Source of the DNA: Lantana camara
Taxonomy: Eukaryota; Streptophyta; Magnoliopsida; Lamiales; Verbenaceae
Reading direction: 5' to 3'
NCBI GenBank assembly: GCA_037501455.1
Contig: CM074865.1
Span: 51,726,501 to 51,790,500 of the forward strand
Length of the DNA: 64,000 nt
The notes under the pieces were generated by a model. The model was not told where the DNA came from. It saw only the letters and a list, made by a program, of their open reading frames with translations, and made no database searches. The translations under genes were made by a program, and so were the position numbers. Positions 48,492-59,770 of this stretch are shown piece by piece; the stretch's first letter is position 1, and each line of letters starts with the position of its first letter.

Positions 48492-49130
48492 CTAACTATT
48501 ATTGTAGGCGAATTCGATCAAAGTCAATTCCTTATCCCACTCATTCGAAAAGTCCAGTATACAAGCCCTTAATAAATCCTCAAGAAACTTAATCACCCTT
48601 TCGGATTGTCCATCGGTTTGCGGATGAAATGTGGTACTAAAACTCAACTTCGTACCCCATAATCTGTTAAGAACCTTCCACAACTTAGAAGTGAAACGAG
48701 GATCTCTATCCGAAATGATACTAGCGGGTATCCCATGCAATCTCACAATTTCTTGGTGATACAACTCCGCTAATTTCTCCACTTTATCGGTTGATCGAAT
48801 CGGTAGGAAGTGTGCAGATTTGGTGAGGCGATCTACGACAACCCAAATTCCATTAAACCCCTTTCGAACCCTTGGAAGCCCGGTCACGAAATCCATGGTG
48901 ACTTGTTCCCATTTCCACTCGGGAATCGGTATCGGTTGTAACTTTCCCGCCGGTAATTGATGTTCGGCCTTAACTTGTTGACAAACTCGACATCTCTTAA
49001 CGAAATTAGCCACATCTCGTTTCATTCCATGCCACCAAAAGTACTTCTTAAGATCCCGGTACATCTTGTTGCTACCCGGATACATCGTATAGACGGTCCT
49101 ATGTGCTTCTTCAAGCACTAATCTTTGCAA
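48492..49130 (-). pseudogene. pol: Integrase zinc finger and catalytic core of element C
   Basis: 212 residues. The zinc region is LEEAHRTVYTMYPGSNKMYR..RDVANFVKRCRVC; the second His of the HHCC pattern appears as Tyr in TMYPG. The catalytic core keeps all three acidic positions in context: VTMDFVTGLP (D), IISDRDPRFTSKLW (D) and SERVIKFLEDLLRA (E, after HPQTDGQ). It is closed by a stop at AYNNS (about 48492) and preceded by a stop at 49149-49151. It would act on cDNA ends in the nucleus if intact. Confidence 0.95.
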
Positions 49131-49148
49131 TCCATCCGGTATACATAC

Positions 49149-50525
49149 TCAGCCTTTGTACCTAAAGATCCCCAAATCATCAAATCCAAACTTAGACCTC
49201 GGATTAGCCTTTGCTCGAATAACTTGTCTTTGAATCCACTCATCCCTTAATTGAGCATCTAGGATCCTTTGCCTCAAATCCGGCCTTATAGTGATGTTAG
49301 CCAACCTTGATTGCGAAACAAGGATCTCGGTTTCACCCTTACCGGAATCAACCTCAAGATTAGCAATCTTCGCTTTCCGACTCAATGCATCCGCAACTAC
49401 ATTCGCCTTCCCCGGATGATATTGTATGACACAATCGTAGTCTTCCAGGAATTCCATCCACCGTCGTTGTCTCATGTTCAATTCCTTCTGTGTGAACAAG
49501 TAACGGAGACTCTTGTGATCGGTAAACACCTCAAACTTAATTCCATGGAGGTAGTGTCGCCATTTCGCTAAGGCAAATATCACCGCGGCCAACTCAAGAT
49601 CATGTGTTGGGTAATTCTGCTCGTGCTCCTTTAATTTCCTCGAAGCATAAGCAATCACCCGGCCCATAAGCACACACCCCAATCCTTCCTTGGATGCGTC
49701 GGTGTAAACGAAAAACCCATCCGAACCTTCCGGTAGAGTTAACACCGGAGCCGTTGTCAATTTCTCCTTAAGCACACGGAAGCTCTCTTCACAAGCTTCA
49801 TCCCACACAAACTTTGTTTCCTTCTTAGTTAATCGTGTGAGAGGTGCGGCAATCTTAGAAAAATCCTTGACGAATCGGCGGTAATAACTTGCTAAGCCAA
49901 GAAAACTCCTTACTTCCGACACATTCTTCGGTTGTTCCCAAAGAGAAACTGTTTCTATCTTAGAAGGATCCACTGAAATCCCATCACCGGAAATAATGTG
50001 TCCCAAGAATGACACCCGATCAATCCAAAAATCACATTTGCTAAACTTAGCATACAACTTGTGTTCACGTAGCTTCTCAAGTACCAAACGAAGATGTAGA
50101 GCGTGTTCCTCAACCGACTTAGAGAAAACTAAGATGTCATCAATGAAAATAACAACGAACTTGTCTAAGAACTCCTTGAAAACACGGTGCATTAAATCCA
50201 TAAAATCTGCGGGTGCGTTGGTTAGTCCAAAGGGCATCACAACGAATTCATAGTGTCCGTATCTCGTGTTAAAGCCCGTCTTCGGTATATCCGACTCCTT
50301 AATCTTTAATTGATAGTAACCTTGTCGGAGATCGAGCTTCGAATATACCTTCGAACCTTGCAACAAATCGAACAACTCTTCGATGTGCGGGAGGGGATAC
50401 TTATTCTTCACCGTCATCCTATTTATCTCCCGATAGTCTATGCACATACGGAGTGTCCCATCTTTCTTCTTCACGAACAACACCGGAGCACCCAAGGCGA
50501 AGCACTCGGCCGTATAAACCCACAT
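49149..50525 (-). pseudogene. pol: Reverse transcriptase and RNase H of element C
   Basis: The reading from 50525 begins with about 11 residues out of frame with the upstream ORF, then is authentic from [22 protein letters not shown] motifs are [12 protein letters not shown] (about residues 65-76), [12 protein letters not shown] and the catalytic FIDDILVFS (127-135). RNase H motifs are [53 protein letters not shown] and [16 protein letters not shown]. The body is uninterrupted for about 450 residues, the best preserved in the window. It ends at a TGA (49149-49151) just before integrase. Confidence 0.96.
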
Positions 50526-50902
50526 GCCAATAACTCATCTAGTTGAGTTTTAAGTTCCTTGTGTTCGGCGGGACCCATCCTATATGGCGTCTTCGAGAAC
50601 GGCTCGGCCTCTTGGAATAGATCAATAACAAATTTGACCTCTCTTTCCGGTGGCAAAGTCCCCAAACATTCCGGAAAGACATCGGGGAACTCATTCGCCA
50701 CATTAGTTTCTTCAAGCTTAACTTGATCTTTAGGCCGGTTCAACACATACGCCACATACCCGGTAGCTCTATCACGAATGAGCTTCTTAGCTTCCATCAA
50801 ACAAATAAACGGACTCCCACCAACACTCGAACCCGTAATCACACCGGTACCCAACTCAACTTTCTTCCCAAAACAGTCCATCTTCGCCCGATGCGCATAC
50901 AA
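50471..50902 (-). pseudogene. pol: Protease end and RT N-terminus of element C
   Basis: Continues the upstream gag-protease frame after a TAG stop, with LYAHRAKMDCFGKKVELG, ATGYVAYVLNRPKDQ, LPPEREVKFVIDLFQ and the RT entry [21 protein letters not shown] one-base loss around 50491-50493 (plus coordinates) throws it out of frame just before the RT palm sequence, which resumes in the next frame. Confidence 0.93.
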
Positions 50903-52279
50903 CTAATCCATACCGAGTATCACGTCGTACTTCTTCATCGGAATAGCAATCAAATTTGCCGGGTAAACGCGTCCCTCAATACTCACCGGACAATTACGGT
51001 ACAAGCAATCAGTTCTAATCATACCACCCAAAGGAGAACGCACAATATAAAGCATAGAATCACTCGCAAGAGGCAAATTTAACATAGTAGCCATAGAAGG
51101 AGTAATAAACGAATGAGATGCACCCGGATCATATAATGCATGTATGGGAATGTCATGTATGTGGAGTGTACCTTCCACCACGGCCGTAGGGTCGATCTCG
51201 GCATTCTCTTTCTCTCCATCCAAAGCATAAGTACGTGCATGTGCCACGGGCCTTACCTCATTACCCGAACCATGAGATCTAGGTTGATCACAATTCCTCA
51301 CCAAGTGCTTAGTGCTGCCACAATTGAAGCATTTACCATGCTTCTTCCAATAATTCTCCCCAACATGTGTAGTACTCCCACAATGCTCACATGGATCATG
51401 CCTCTTCACCACTTGCGGAGTTTGCTTTCCTTTCCCCTTATTTCCCATAAAACGGCCCCTAGAAGATGGTTGTGGTGACTTAGAGAACGATTGTGGAGTT
51501 GTTCTCTCAAATTCCGAACCGGAACCTATAACACCCTTCTTAGTTCCAAGCCTTTGTTCTTCCGCTTCAACTTTCAAAGCTAGCCCGGTAGCATCGGCCC
51601 AATTATCAATGTGCACCAGAGCCAAAGATCTTGAAATCTCCCCACGAAGTCCTTCCACAAATTTCTGGCACATGCGGTCTTCCTCATCGGTGATATGAGG
51701 TGCATACGGAGACAATCGATTGAACTCGGCAATGTACTCGGTCACGGACATATTCCCTTGCTCCAAATTCATGAATTCCCTCTCACGGCGCTTCCTTGCT
51801 TGCTTCGGGATGTAATGTGCCCGAAACTCTCTAGCGAACATCTCCCATGTAACATTATCTTCACCAACCCCAAGGCGGGATATGGTGCTACGGCACCAAT
51901 TATAAGCCTCATCACGAAGAAGATCGATAGCACACAAAGCCTTTTCCGTCTCGAAGCAAGTGACAACCCGGAAAATCCTCTCAATGGTAGTCATCCAATA
52001 CTCCGCTTTCAAATCATCCATAGTACCCGGAAATATAGGTGGACGGCGCCTACTAAATCGGTCATAAACACTCTCAACCGGAACCGGTGGTGGAGGAGGT
52101 GCCGGAGGAGGTACTTGCGCGGCTTGTTGTGCATTCACGGCTTGCACAAACTGAGTCATAAGAGCCATAAGATCCGCTGCGTTAGGTAAAGGCAGCGGTG
52201 GTGGTGGATTCGGATTATTCCCCGGAGGATCTTGCTCATTTCCACGAGCCGGAGAACGGTCACGACGACGTGTAGGCAT
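50903..52279 (-). pseudogene. gag-pol: gag and protease of element C
   Basis: I choose the Met at 52279 (MPTRRRDRSPARG), because it aligns with the MPPRRR starts of elements A and B; an upstream in-frame Met exists at 52297. The proline-rich N-terminus leads to the gag core FPGTMDDLKAEYWMTTIERI, WEMFAREFRAHYIPKQARK and NLEQGNMSVTEYIAEFNRL. Two zinc knuckles follow. In the first (CEHCGSTTHVGENY) the last Cys is replaced by Tyr; the second (CFNCGSTKHLVRNC) is intact. The protease motif is HALYDPGASHSFI, then PMKKYDVILGMD, where a TAG stop at 50903-50905 interrupts a Trp-type position. Confidence 0.95.
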
Positions 52280-52502
52280 CCTACACAATTCAATCATGTA
52301 TGCATGTTGGTTAGTTATATGCTCATGTCACGTAATATCAAGTAAGAAATGCAATTACAAAAAGTAAAAGCAAGAATTAACGAGATATAAGTAACATGTA
52401 GTCACATATAAAGCGAAATAAATAAACATGATAGCACATTGTCCCTATGCCGTACACTCTAGACGACTCGAGACGACTCAAGAGCCCGGTTTTAAACCTT
52501 CG

Positions 52503-52514
52503 GCTCTGATACCA
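52503..52514 (-). other. Primer-binding site of element C
   Basis: On the minus strand this reads TGGTATCAGAGC, 12 bp from the LTR edge at 52527. Confidence 0.95.
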
Positions 52515-52526
52515 ACCAAATAGGGG

Positions 52527-55500
52527 TGTAACGCCCCTACAAGGGCATCCCACGCCTATCCCGCGCTACGGTCCTCGCTTGTATATAGAATTGCTATCCA
52601 TATACCCGCCAAGAACGAAGCAAGCGGTGACAAACGGACATCCTAGCTAGGCGGTACTAGACTCACAAAGCGGGTAAACGATCACAAGTAAGCGGAAGCT
52701 TAAATCATAACATATCAAGTGCATAAATTCATTCAACAAGGTCTAAGAGAAATATATATTCAACAAGTAGATGACCGTCACGGTCCAGCACGTAATGCTC
52801 AAAATACGGAATGTAAAATCATCCTAGTGACCAACACGGTCCAAACTAGCATAATAACATCATACATTCTAAATCCATAAATCCAAAAACATAAGTGTCA
52901 TAAATAAGAAGTATGTAAAGACACAACGAGTACAAGCTAAACTTGACACAACTCTCAAAGCAAGACACCGCCTAGCAAGACTCCAAAACGCGACCTGCGG
53001 ACACGAAAGGTAAAGGAGGTCAGTTCAAACGGAACCGGTGAGAAGAAGGCTACATAGTTTAAATATAAGAGGTCAATGCATGCTCAAATCAAAGGTATTC
53101 GGGATCCGAATTCTTTTGGAAACAATGCAAGTTTTAGAAAAATCGAATCATGAACCGAAGCACCGGCTCGGCGAGTACGAGCACCCCATCCTTACTTCCT
53201 AAACCAAAAGAAATCAAACCAATCCATCCTTACACCGTTGATGTCGAGAGTATACAGCCCCCGAACATCGCAAAAGAACCATGGAGAAGTGGGTCCATGA
53301 AACCGACCTTCCCCCAAGCTTACCTTAACCTCGAAACCTCCTCGGAGTCTTAGCAAACTTGTCCAAAAGTGGGTACTTCGTAAGGGTTTAACCGTCCGCC
53401 CTTGCGTTCCCGGTCTTACCACTTACTCCGCCCCGAGCGCTATCAAAAGATCCAACCGAGCAAGCGTCCTTGCAAGGTATACATAACCTCGCTACACAAC
53501 TCACACATACGTAATATTCGAACGGAAGTCTCAAAACCATTTTGGGTATCTATCCCATATACCAAAACTTCAAGTTTTACTTGTAAACTGTTTTCCACAA
53601 GCAAATATTCATAATACGAGCAAAGCTCACAAAACATGGCTTATAAAGCCTAAATATACATTTTCAAAATGGGAGTTCAAAACCAACAAATATGAAAGGC
53701 TATAGGTGTCCACAGTTTTGAAAACATTTTGCATATATATAACTCCTCACCTTTACCAAGAACTCGAAGGTCGACCGCGAGCAACGAACTACTCGGCTGG
53801 AGACGCAACACCTAACAAGACAAACGTACTAACAAAAGTGAGACTCGACCCAAACCAAGTAAACGACGAACGGCTTAAGTAACAAGTCACTTATGAGAGT
53901 TATGTATGTTTATGGAGTCATATCATGCACTTAATGAAATGTGAGGATTAATCATGAGCATGTATAGCATGTCAAGGTCACACATAACGTAGGAAGTCAT
54001 ACAAGTTCAAGTAAATGAATAACTTAGCAAAATGTGACAACTTAAACTTGATCAAGTCAACAAGATCATAACAAGTGATATGCAAGAAGTTCTACCACAT
54101 ATAATAAGGCCACAACTCATTAAAGGTATTATAAAAACAAGAAAAGGACATACAAGAGTCAAAACAAGCGAAACGAGTCAAGAAAACAAGGCTGGGGAAA
54201 ATCCACCCCCATGGATTTTCCTTCACAAAAAATCCACCCTCGGGGGTTTTCCAGAAGCTACTGCCTCAAATCCACCCCCATGGATTTTTTACACAGTAAA
54301 AATCCACCCTAGTGGATTCTGCCCAGAACTTAAAAAAACGTGACAGCCACTACGAATTCGATGGGAACGAGTTCTAAACACCCCAAAACATGAAATTAAG
54401 ATTCCAAAACCTCAATTAAGCATCATAAAACATTCATACATTATATAAGAACATAATATAAGCATAATATCCAAGAATGGAATCATTTAAGCAAGAATTA
54501 CATATATGCATAAAAGCTTCATAGTTCAAGCATGCTCTTCAATGGTGAATCTCTAATCCTAGCATGAATTCAACTAAAATTGATTCCAAACCTCATAACA
54601 ACTCAAGAATAATCACTCTACAACACCAAGATTGCAAGAAATCAAATAAATCCTAGACATGCAAGAATTTCTTCAAATCTTCAAAAACTCAAAAATGGTG
54701 AAATCAAGAGAATAGATGGAATCCAACCTAAACATGTTTCTAGGGTCCAAATAGCATACTTAGAACACGAATTCATCAAGAAAACATGGATTAAACTGAT
54801 AAAATTCAACCCTAGTTCATGCTTCTACCAAGAGCTTCAAGCTCAAAGCATAACCCAAGCATTTACACAAAACCTTACCTTTAGCAGCTGAGAATCAAAG
54901 AGAATAGCTTGGTCTTGAGTCTTGGATCTCCAGCTTCAATCGCCAATCTTGTCTCTTGAAAATGGTTGAAGGTGTTCTTGAGAGAAGATGAATGGGTTGG
55001 AGAGAAAAGTGAGGGAGAGAAGGGTTTGAATCTTTCAAATAATGTGAAATGGGATGTTGGGTGTTAAAATCTGATTTAGTTATTTGGGTCAGCTATTTGG
55101 GTCGCGAACCGGGTCAATTGGAGCGGGTTAGGAGGGAAATTGGGTCTCAAATTGGGCTAAATTCGGAATTGGGTTATAAGTCTTATAAAAGGTTGACTTT
55201 TCGTAGAATGGCCATAACTTCTTCGTCCGAACTCCAAATCGAGCGATTCAAAAACCCACGAACTCGTAATCGAATTATCTACTCAATTACAACAAGTTCT
55301 ATCCAGTTTCAGGCTTAGAAAAATAAATTTACCTTTTGGTCCCTAAATTATGCTTTAATGTCCAAATAAGCACATTGTTTTGATTAAACACGAAGCAGGC
55401 CATCGAAGCCAAATGGAAGCAATACGAGCACATAATTACCATATCAAATATTCACGTATTTCATACATGTCATATATTCCACATAAGTTCAAGCATAACG

Positions 55501-55597
55501 GTCAATTAAGGCATATTATTCACATAATTCATGCAAGAAAAGTAAATCGTTCACTCTCGTACCAAAGCATACCTTGATCGAGAAACGGGGCGTCACA
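52527..55597 (-). repeat. 5' LTR of element C (3071 bp)
   Basis: It runs from TGTAACGCCCCTAC to ACGGGGCGTCACA and is almost colinear with 44723-47792. The donor-like AAGGTAAGG (minus) is conserved near 54873-54881. This would be the transcribed promoter LTR of the element. Confidence 0.95.
54198..54317 (-). repeat. Hairpin-word tract in the 5' LTR of C
   Basis: Same four words as 46394-46513. The second word differs (ATCCACCCTCGGGGGTTTT here versus a CCCCCGCGCATTTT ending in the other LTR), and the fourth has ATCCACCC where the other has ATCGACCC. Confidence 0.9.
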
Positions 55598-56114
55598 ATA
55601 ATACCATTTAATGTGGGAGAATCATTTAACTAAGAATGGAACATTGATTGCGAGTTATCCTTAAACTTGAGTTAATTGATCAATGCAAATCGAACAATCT
55701 TTAATCAATTTATGGTCATAGACATGAGCCTTAAGGAACTAAGTTCCAAACTATATTAATGATTCATGACTGAGTGAGGATATCCAAGTAGTGAAGTATA
55801 AGATCAACAAGAATGCGGAACACTTAAACAAGGAATAATCATTTCGAAGAAAGGATTCAAGTAAACGATTAGTCTCAGTTGAAAGGTCGTAATAAGAGCT
55901 TAAGGATATATTTCTTAGGGTCTTAAAACAACTATAATTATAAAAGGAATGTGAACTTTGAAACCCAATTCGAGCCTCATTTTTGATAATTTCCGAAAAA
56001 GGCTATGACCGTTGAATTCGTCTCTTCAAAACGATTCTTTAGGTTAAAAGTCAAAATTGTTGGTCAAAGCCAAAATCAAAAGTCAGAGGTCAAAGGTCAC
56101 TATTCAAGTATACG

Positions 56115-56341
56115 GTATTTATACTGTATGAATGAGGTATTTATACTGTATGCGTACGGTATTTATACAGGGATACCTGTCGTATCTATACAGTATTTAT
56201 ACATAGTACATACAGTATTTATACAAGAATACATGCGGCATCTATACTAGAATATATGCGGTATTTATACAAAAATACATACGTATATATTTGAAAATAA
56301 ATTTAGTATTTATACGATAGTATACACGCATTTATACATAG
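56115..56341 (-). repeat. Palindromic word tract GTAT-NN-ATAC in the 5' LTR of D
   Basis: Eight GTATNNATAC words remain here against ten in the partner LTR. Several others are one base off, for example CATCTATAC. Confidence 0.9.
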
Positions 56342-56790
56342 AGGAATCAAATACGTATAAGTATATTATACATGTATACCATAACATATATCAATTGGTG
56401 AAGTATAATTATGTAACAATTAAACTATAGTCTAATTTCTAAAATATAACAACAAAGAACATGTTAAAAATTAAATTAAATCATGTAATAAATTAAATTA
56501 CCTAAGTATGATCATAAAATAATTAAAATATAACATATAACATGATAGAATAATAGTCACATAATTAATTTGTAACAAAATTAAATTATGTAACACCTTT
56601 CATAATAAACTCTACTATAAGAAACATAATTCATAAATTCATGAATATTTAAAGCATAATTAAATCACATAATTCATGCATAAACTAAAACATATATTAA
56701 AACCTAAACCCAGCCTAATTAATAAATAAATTAAAACATAAAATAAACTAATTATAACATAAAATAAATAAGAAAATCTAACCTTATGCC

Positions 56791-56874
56791 GGGGGGGGGG
56801 GGGGGGGGGGGCGGGGGTGAGGGGGGGTGAGGGGGGGGGGGGCGTTCCGGCCACTTTAGGGGGGGGGGGGGGGA
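56791..56874. repeat. Expanded G-rich tract
   Basis: Runs of about 21, 7, 12 and 15 G separated by short breaks (GCGGGGGTGA, CGTTCCGGCCACTTTA). The plus strand could form G-quadruplex structures. The length may also partly reflect assembly error. Confidence 0.85.
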
Positions 56875-57611
56875 GGAGCGAGTGTGAGTAGTCAAATGGC
56901 AACCCTCACACTTATTTATAGTTGTAGCTAGGGACCTCCATGCAAATAATATTTATTCTATGGACTTAGGTGGGGTATTTTATGAAAATTCCATAAATAG
57001 GTTTGCTCTTTAGTATAATTGTTACAGCAGGGGTAATCTGGTAATTTCACCTTTCTCCTGTGTATTTTTGGAGCTGGGAAATAAAATTAGCTTCGAAACG
57101 GTGACTCATGGGTCGAAATCGAACGCACGGTTTAAAAGTTATGAACCTCAGAATGGAGGATTTTCCTTAATTTTATAAAATGATTTAATTATGAAATAAA
57201 TACTAGGATAAAATTTGAAGGTCCGAAAGGCTTTCCAAAAATGTACAAAAAATCGAGGAACGTTATGGCGATGATCTCAAGGGTTAAATCATCCTATGGA
57301 AGCAAATATATTCTACCGACGAAAATTTTTATTTGAAAATAAATTCTTAAATTGCTCTGGACATATAAACGAAACCTCAAAGCATTGAAAAAAGGATTAA
57401 AAAATTCTAAGGAAATAAGTATAGGTTCTTTAGGGTTTCTCGAATAAAATGGCATAGTGCCGGTTTCGAACACATAATGTCACAAAAGAACACTTAATTC
57501 ATGTAGAGATGCAATGCATGAAGCATTTTAAGGATGGATCAAGATATATAAATGCATTTCGATTATCCTTTGTTTACCGTTTCCAACTAGGCCCTGATAC
57601 GGGCTGTTACA

Positions 57612-58396
57612 AAGTACACCTCCAAACTCAACCAAATCAAGCAAGAATTGAGGTATAATATCACAAATACCTGCTATATCACATATCTCAAACTCAAGGC
57701 ATAAAAGCAAGGGTTAAAAAAGTTACCATTAAAGCACCTTCAAGCTCCATTAATGGAGTTTCATGAAACAAGAAACTAATGATCAAAATTTCAACAATTA
57801 AATGACAAGAGTTCATAGAAATAACATATATCAATCCTAGAGCATTTAATTCAAATACGGAGACATAGGAGCAAATTTCACATATTTCATACTATTCATC
57901 TTCTGCTCCAAAGCTAAGAGAACAAATAAGGAAAACGAGATTTAATCAGATGAAATCGAAGCACTCAAAGAGGAGAAAACATTGCTTACCTTGGATCGTT
58001 GATCAAGCGAGCGAGGAAGTCAGAACTTGAGCTCAAAGGTGTGGAGTTGGAGAAAATCTTCTTTTCTTCTCTTATTCTCTCTTTGGATCGATGCAACAAG
58101 AATGAGGAGAGAGAGAGAGTGGTTTGGTTTAATAAGGCCAAGAAAACCGGTTCGGTTCGGTTTAGGACGGGTTCGGTTGAATCGGTCAAAAATTAAATCG
58201 GTAGGGAGGTCAAACGGCTTTAGAAAAAGGCAGGGCTAGTCCCGTTGGACCCAAATCATCGAAATAAATCTAAAATTGATGTCGGAATTCTAATTCGAAT
58301 TCCCGAGCTCAAGGAGCCACGAAGGCTCAAACACCCTAATTTGCAAATATTGGACGATTGAGTCCAAGTACATTAATGATCTAACACACATATATT
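57612..58396 (-). repeat. LTR 'H', part 3 of 3 (inferred)
   Basis: It is not part of D. It carries, in order for a minus-strand LTR, a donor-like GGTAAGC (plus-strand GCTTACC, about 57985-57991) and the shared block AATTCGAATTCCCGAGCTCAAG at about 58283-58310. These are exactly the parts missing from H after its palindrome tract at 31871. Spacing implies about 300 bp of the LTR end are lost where copia element K begins. No coding sequence is seen. Confidence 0.65.
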
Positions 58397-59361
58397 TCAT
58401 GGGGTGGAGTGGTTCATGGAACACGCTCTAAATCACTTAAGTCATGATTAGAAACCACTCCAAGCCGAGGAGTCCAAAAGATAAAGGGAGTGTCGATATG
58501 ACTCGTTCGAGGCTTGCTCATGTGATCACGCCCTTAAGAAGGACCATCTTGTTTCATGGGGTGCAAAGTGTATTCAATGATACACGCGTGATAGATGGGG
58601 GTGCTTACTTATTCTAAGTGGGTACACTAGATGTCCCGTGTAACAAGATTCCTAAATGGGAAAGGAAGTTTCTATTTCTGAAAATAGAAACTTCCAGATT
58701 AGGAAATATGTCATGAGTCATTGATGTGATTAAGTAGTCCTTAGACTTGAGATTCCATCGATGCTTTGTGGGCTAACTATACAGTCTTAGGTATGAGCTT
58801 TAAAGGATGTCGCCTCGGGTAACCGACTCAAAGCTCATGTTGGGGCTACACAAGCAGCACAAAGAATCATATAAGAATCGAAAAAGGACCCACACTTATG
58901 TAAGTAAGTTGATCTCTTATTGTGTAAGTCATTCACCTGCCATAAAGGAGTCCTTGGCCTAGACAGTGGATCGAGATCAAAAAATGGGTTTCTTGGAGCG
59001 AGATCAAATGGATATGAAATGCACTTAACTCAAAGATCGAGATTATTAGGGTTCTAATTATTCCCTTGCCCAAGATCTTGATTGGGAGATGGGATGTAGG
59101 ACGACTTTATCTCACATATGTCAATGACTTAAAGGTTCTTTCGAATTGAGACTTTCCTATTCAGCTAGGGGTTACACACCTGTTGTTAGACTATCGTAGT
59201 GTGATCTGTGGACTAATTAATTAATTATGGTCACTGCTAATTAAATTAAGAACCTACAGGGTCACACAAAAATGCCCGGTCATGAGGGTTAAGGTTTGAA
59301 TCGATTAAACGAGTTGATTGAACCAACAACATGTTGGTTAAGGGCCAAACGTGTGGCACAA
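58397..59361 (+). repeat. Partial 5' LTR of copia element K
   Basis: It aligns with 61680 to about 62660 of the 3' LTR (GTGGTTCATGGA, AGTCATGATTA, CACGCCCTTAAGAAGGACCA, ATGTTGGTTAAGG). The first ~190 bp of the LTR are missing. It ends in AACGTGTGGCAC, which is LTR sequence, and integrase follows immediately. Confidence 0.88.
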
Positions 59362-59770
59362 AGATGTCCAAAATTCCTTTCAAATGGAGTGTGGAACGAG
59401 CCACTAAGAACTTGGATTTCATCCATTTGGATGTTTGTGGACCACTTAGTGAAGGCACTCGAAACAATCATCAGTGCTTCATAACCTTCATTGACGACTT
59501 TAGTCGTTATGGTTATGTGTACTTAATGATGTACAAATCTGAGGCGTTTGAGAAATTCTTGGAATTTCAATAGGAGTTTGAGAACCAAACTGGTCACAAG
59601 ATCAAGACACTTCGATCTGATTGAGGTAGCGACTATCTTAGTGAAGAAAAGTTGCATTTTTTGAAACAAACACCCTTTGTTCAGTTTGATCATATAAGTA
59701 GTATCACAGAACTCGAAGAAATTTGAGACATACCTATGCCACATGTGCAAGAGAGGTCCCAACCTGATAC
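59362..59770 (+). pseudogene. pol: Copia integrase core fragment (element K)
   Basis: Readable as SKIPFKWSVERATKNLDFIH, LDVCGPLSEGTRNNH, FITFIDDFSRYGYVYLMMYK and SEAFEKFLEFQ. This is the first half of a copia integrase core, with the D of LDVCGP and the FIDDFSRY motif. A stop follows at 59572-59574 and another in the KTLRSD region near 59620. The N-terminal HHCC finger is absent because of the join to the LTR. The remainder to 59770 is compressed, and the conserved E is not seen. Confidence 0.9.

Larger units (their letters stand above)
44723..55597 (-). mobile_element. Complete Ty3/gypsy element C (10.9 kb), best-preserved in the window
   Basis: LTRs of 3070 bp (44723-47792) and 3071 bp (52527-55597) flank, on the minus strand, PBS, gag, protease, RT, RNase H, integrase and polypurine tract. 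Flanking bases are GTAAT on the left and ATAAT on the right (4 of 5 match), and the empty site is preserved in the other D LTR near 33500. The polyprotein is nearly open, broken by three stops and one 1-bp deletion. By eye I count roughly 15 mismatches in the first ~600 aligned LTR bases, so it is young relative to its surroundings but not brand-new. Confidence 0.96.
31879..57611 (-). mobile_element. Ty3/gypsy element D, rearranged inside and carrying nested elements
   Basis: Its left (3') LTR is 31879-35540. A pol remnant follows at 35541-36389, then copia debris (36390-42698), leader, PBS (43113-43124) and right (5') LTR (43132-44722 plus 55598-57611), which is split by element C. Removing C and one TSD gives a right LTR of about 3.6 kb, matching the 3.66-kb left LTR. 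The flanks (TTCTG and AAGTA) are not identical, so no target duplication is seen. gag and RT are missing, presumably deleted around the copia insertion. Confidence 0.85.
55598..57611 (-). repeat. 5' LTR of element D, right part
   Basis: It resumes at AATACCATTTAATG after element C and ends GGGCTGTTACA at 57611. It contains the GTATNNATAC tract (56115-56341), a donor-like AAGGTTAG (about 56777-56784, minus; about 830 bp from the LTR start) and an expanded G-rich region. Confidence 0.9.

Noticed and set aside
44723..55597. Endogenous pararetrovirus or envelope-bearing retrovirus
   Set aside because: There is no movement protein, coat protein or envelope-like frame after integrase. LTRs, PBS, TSD-like flanks and an integrase domain fit an ordinary Ty3/gypsy retrotransposon.
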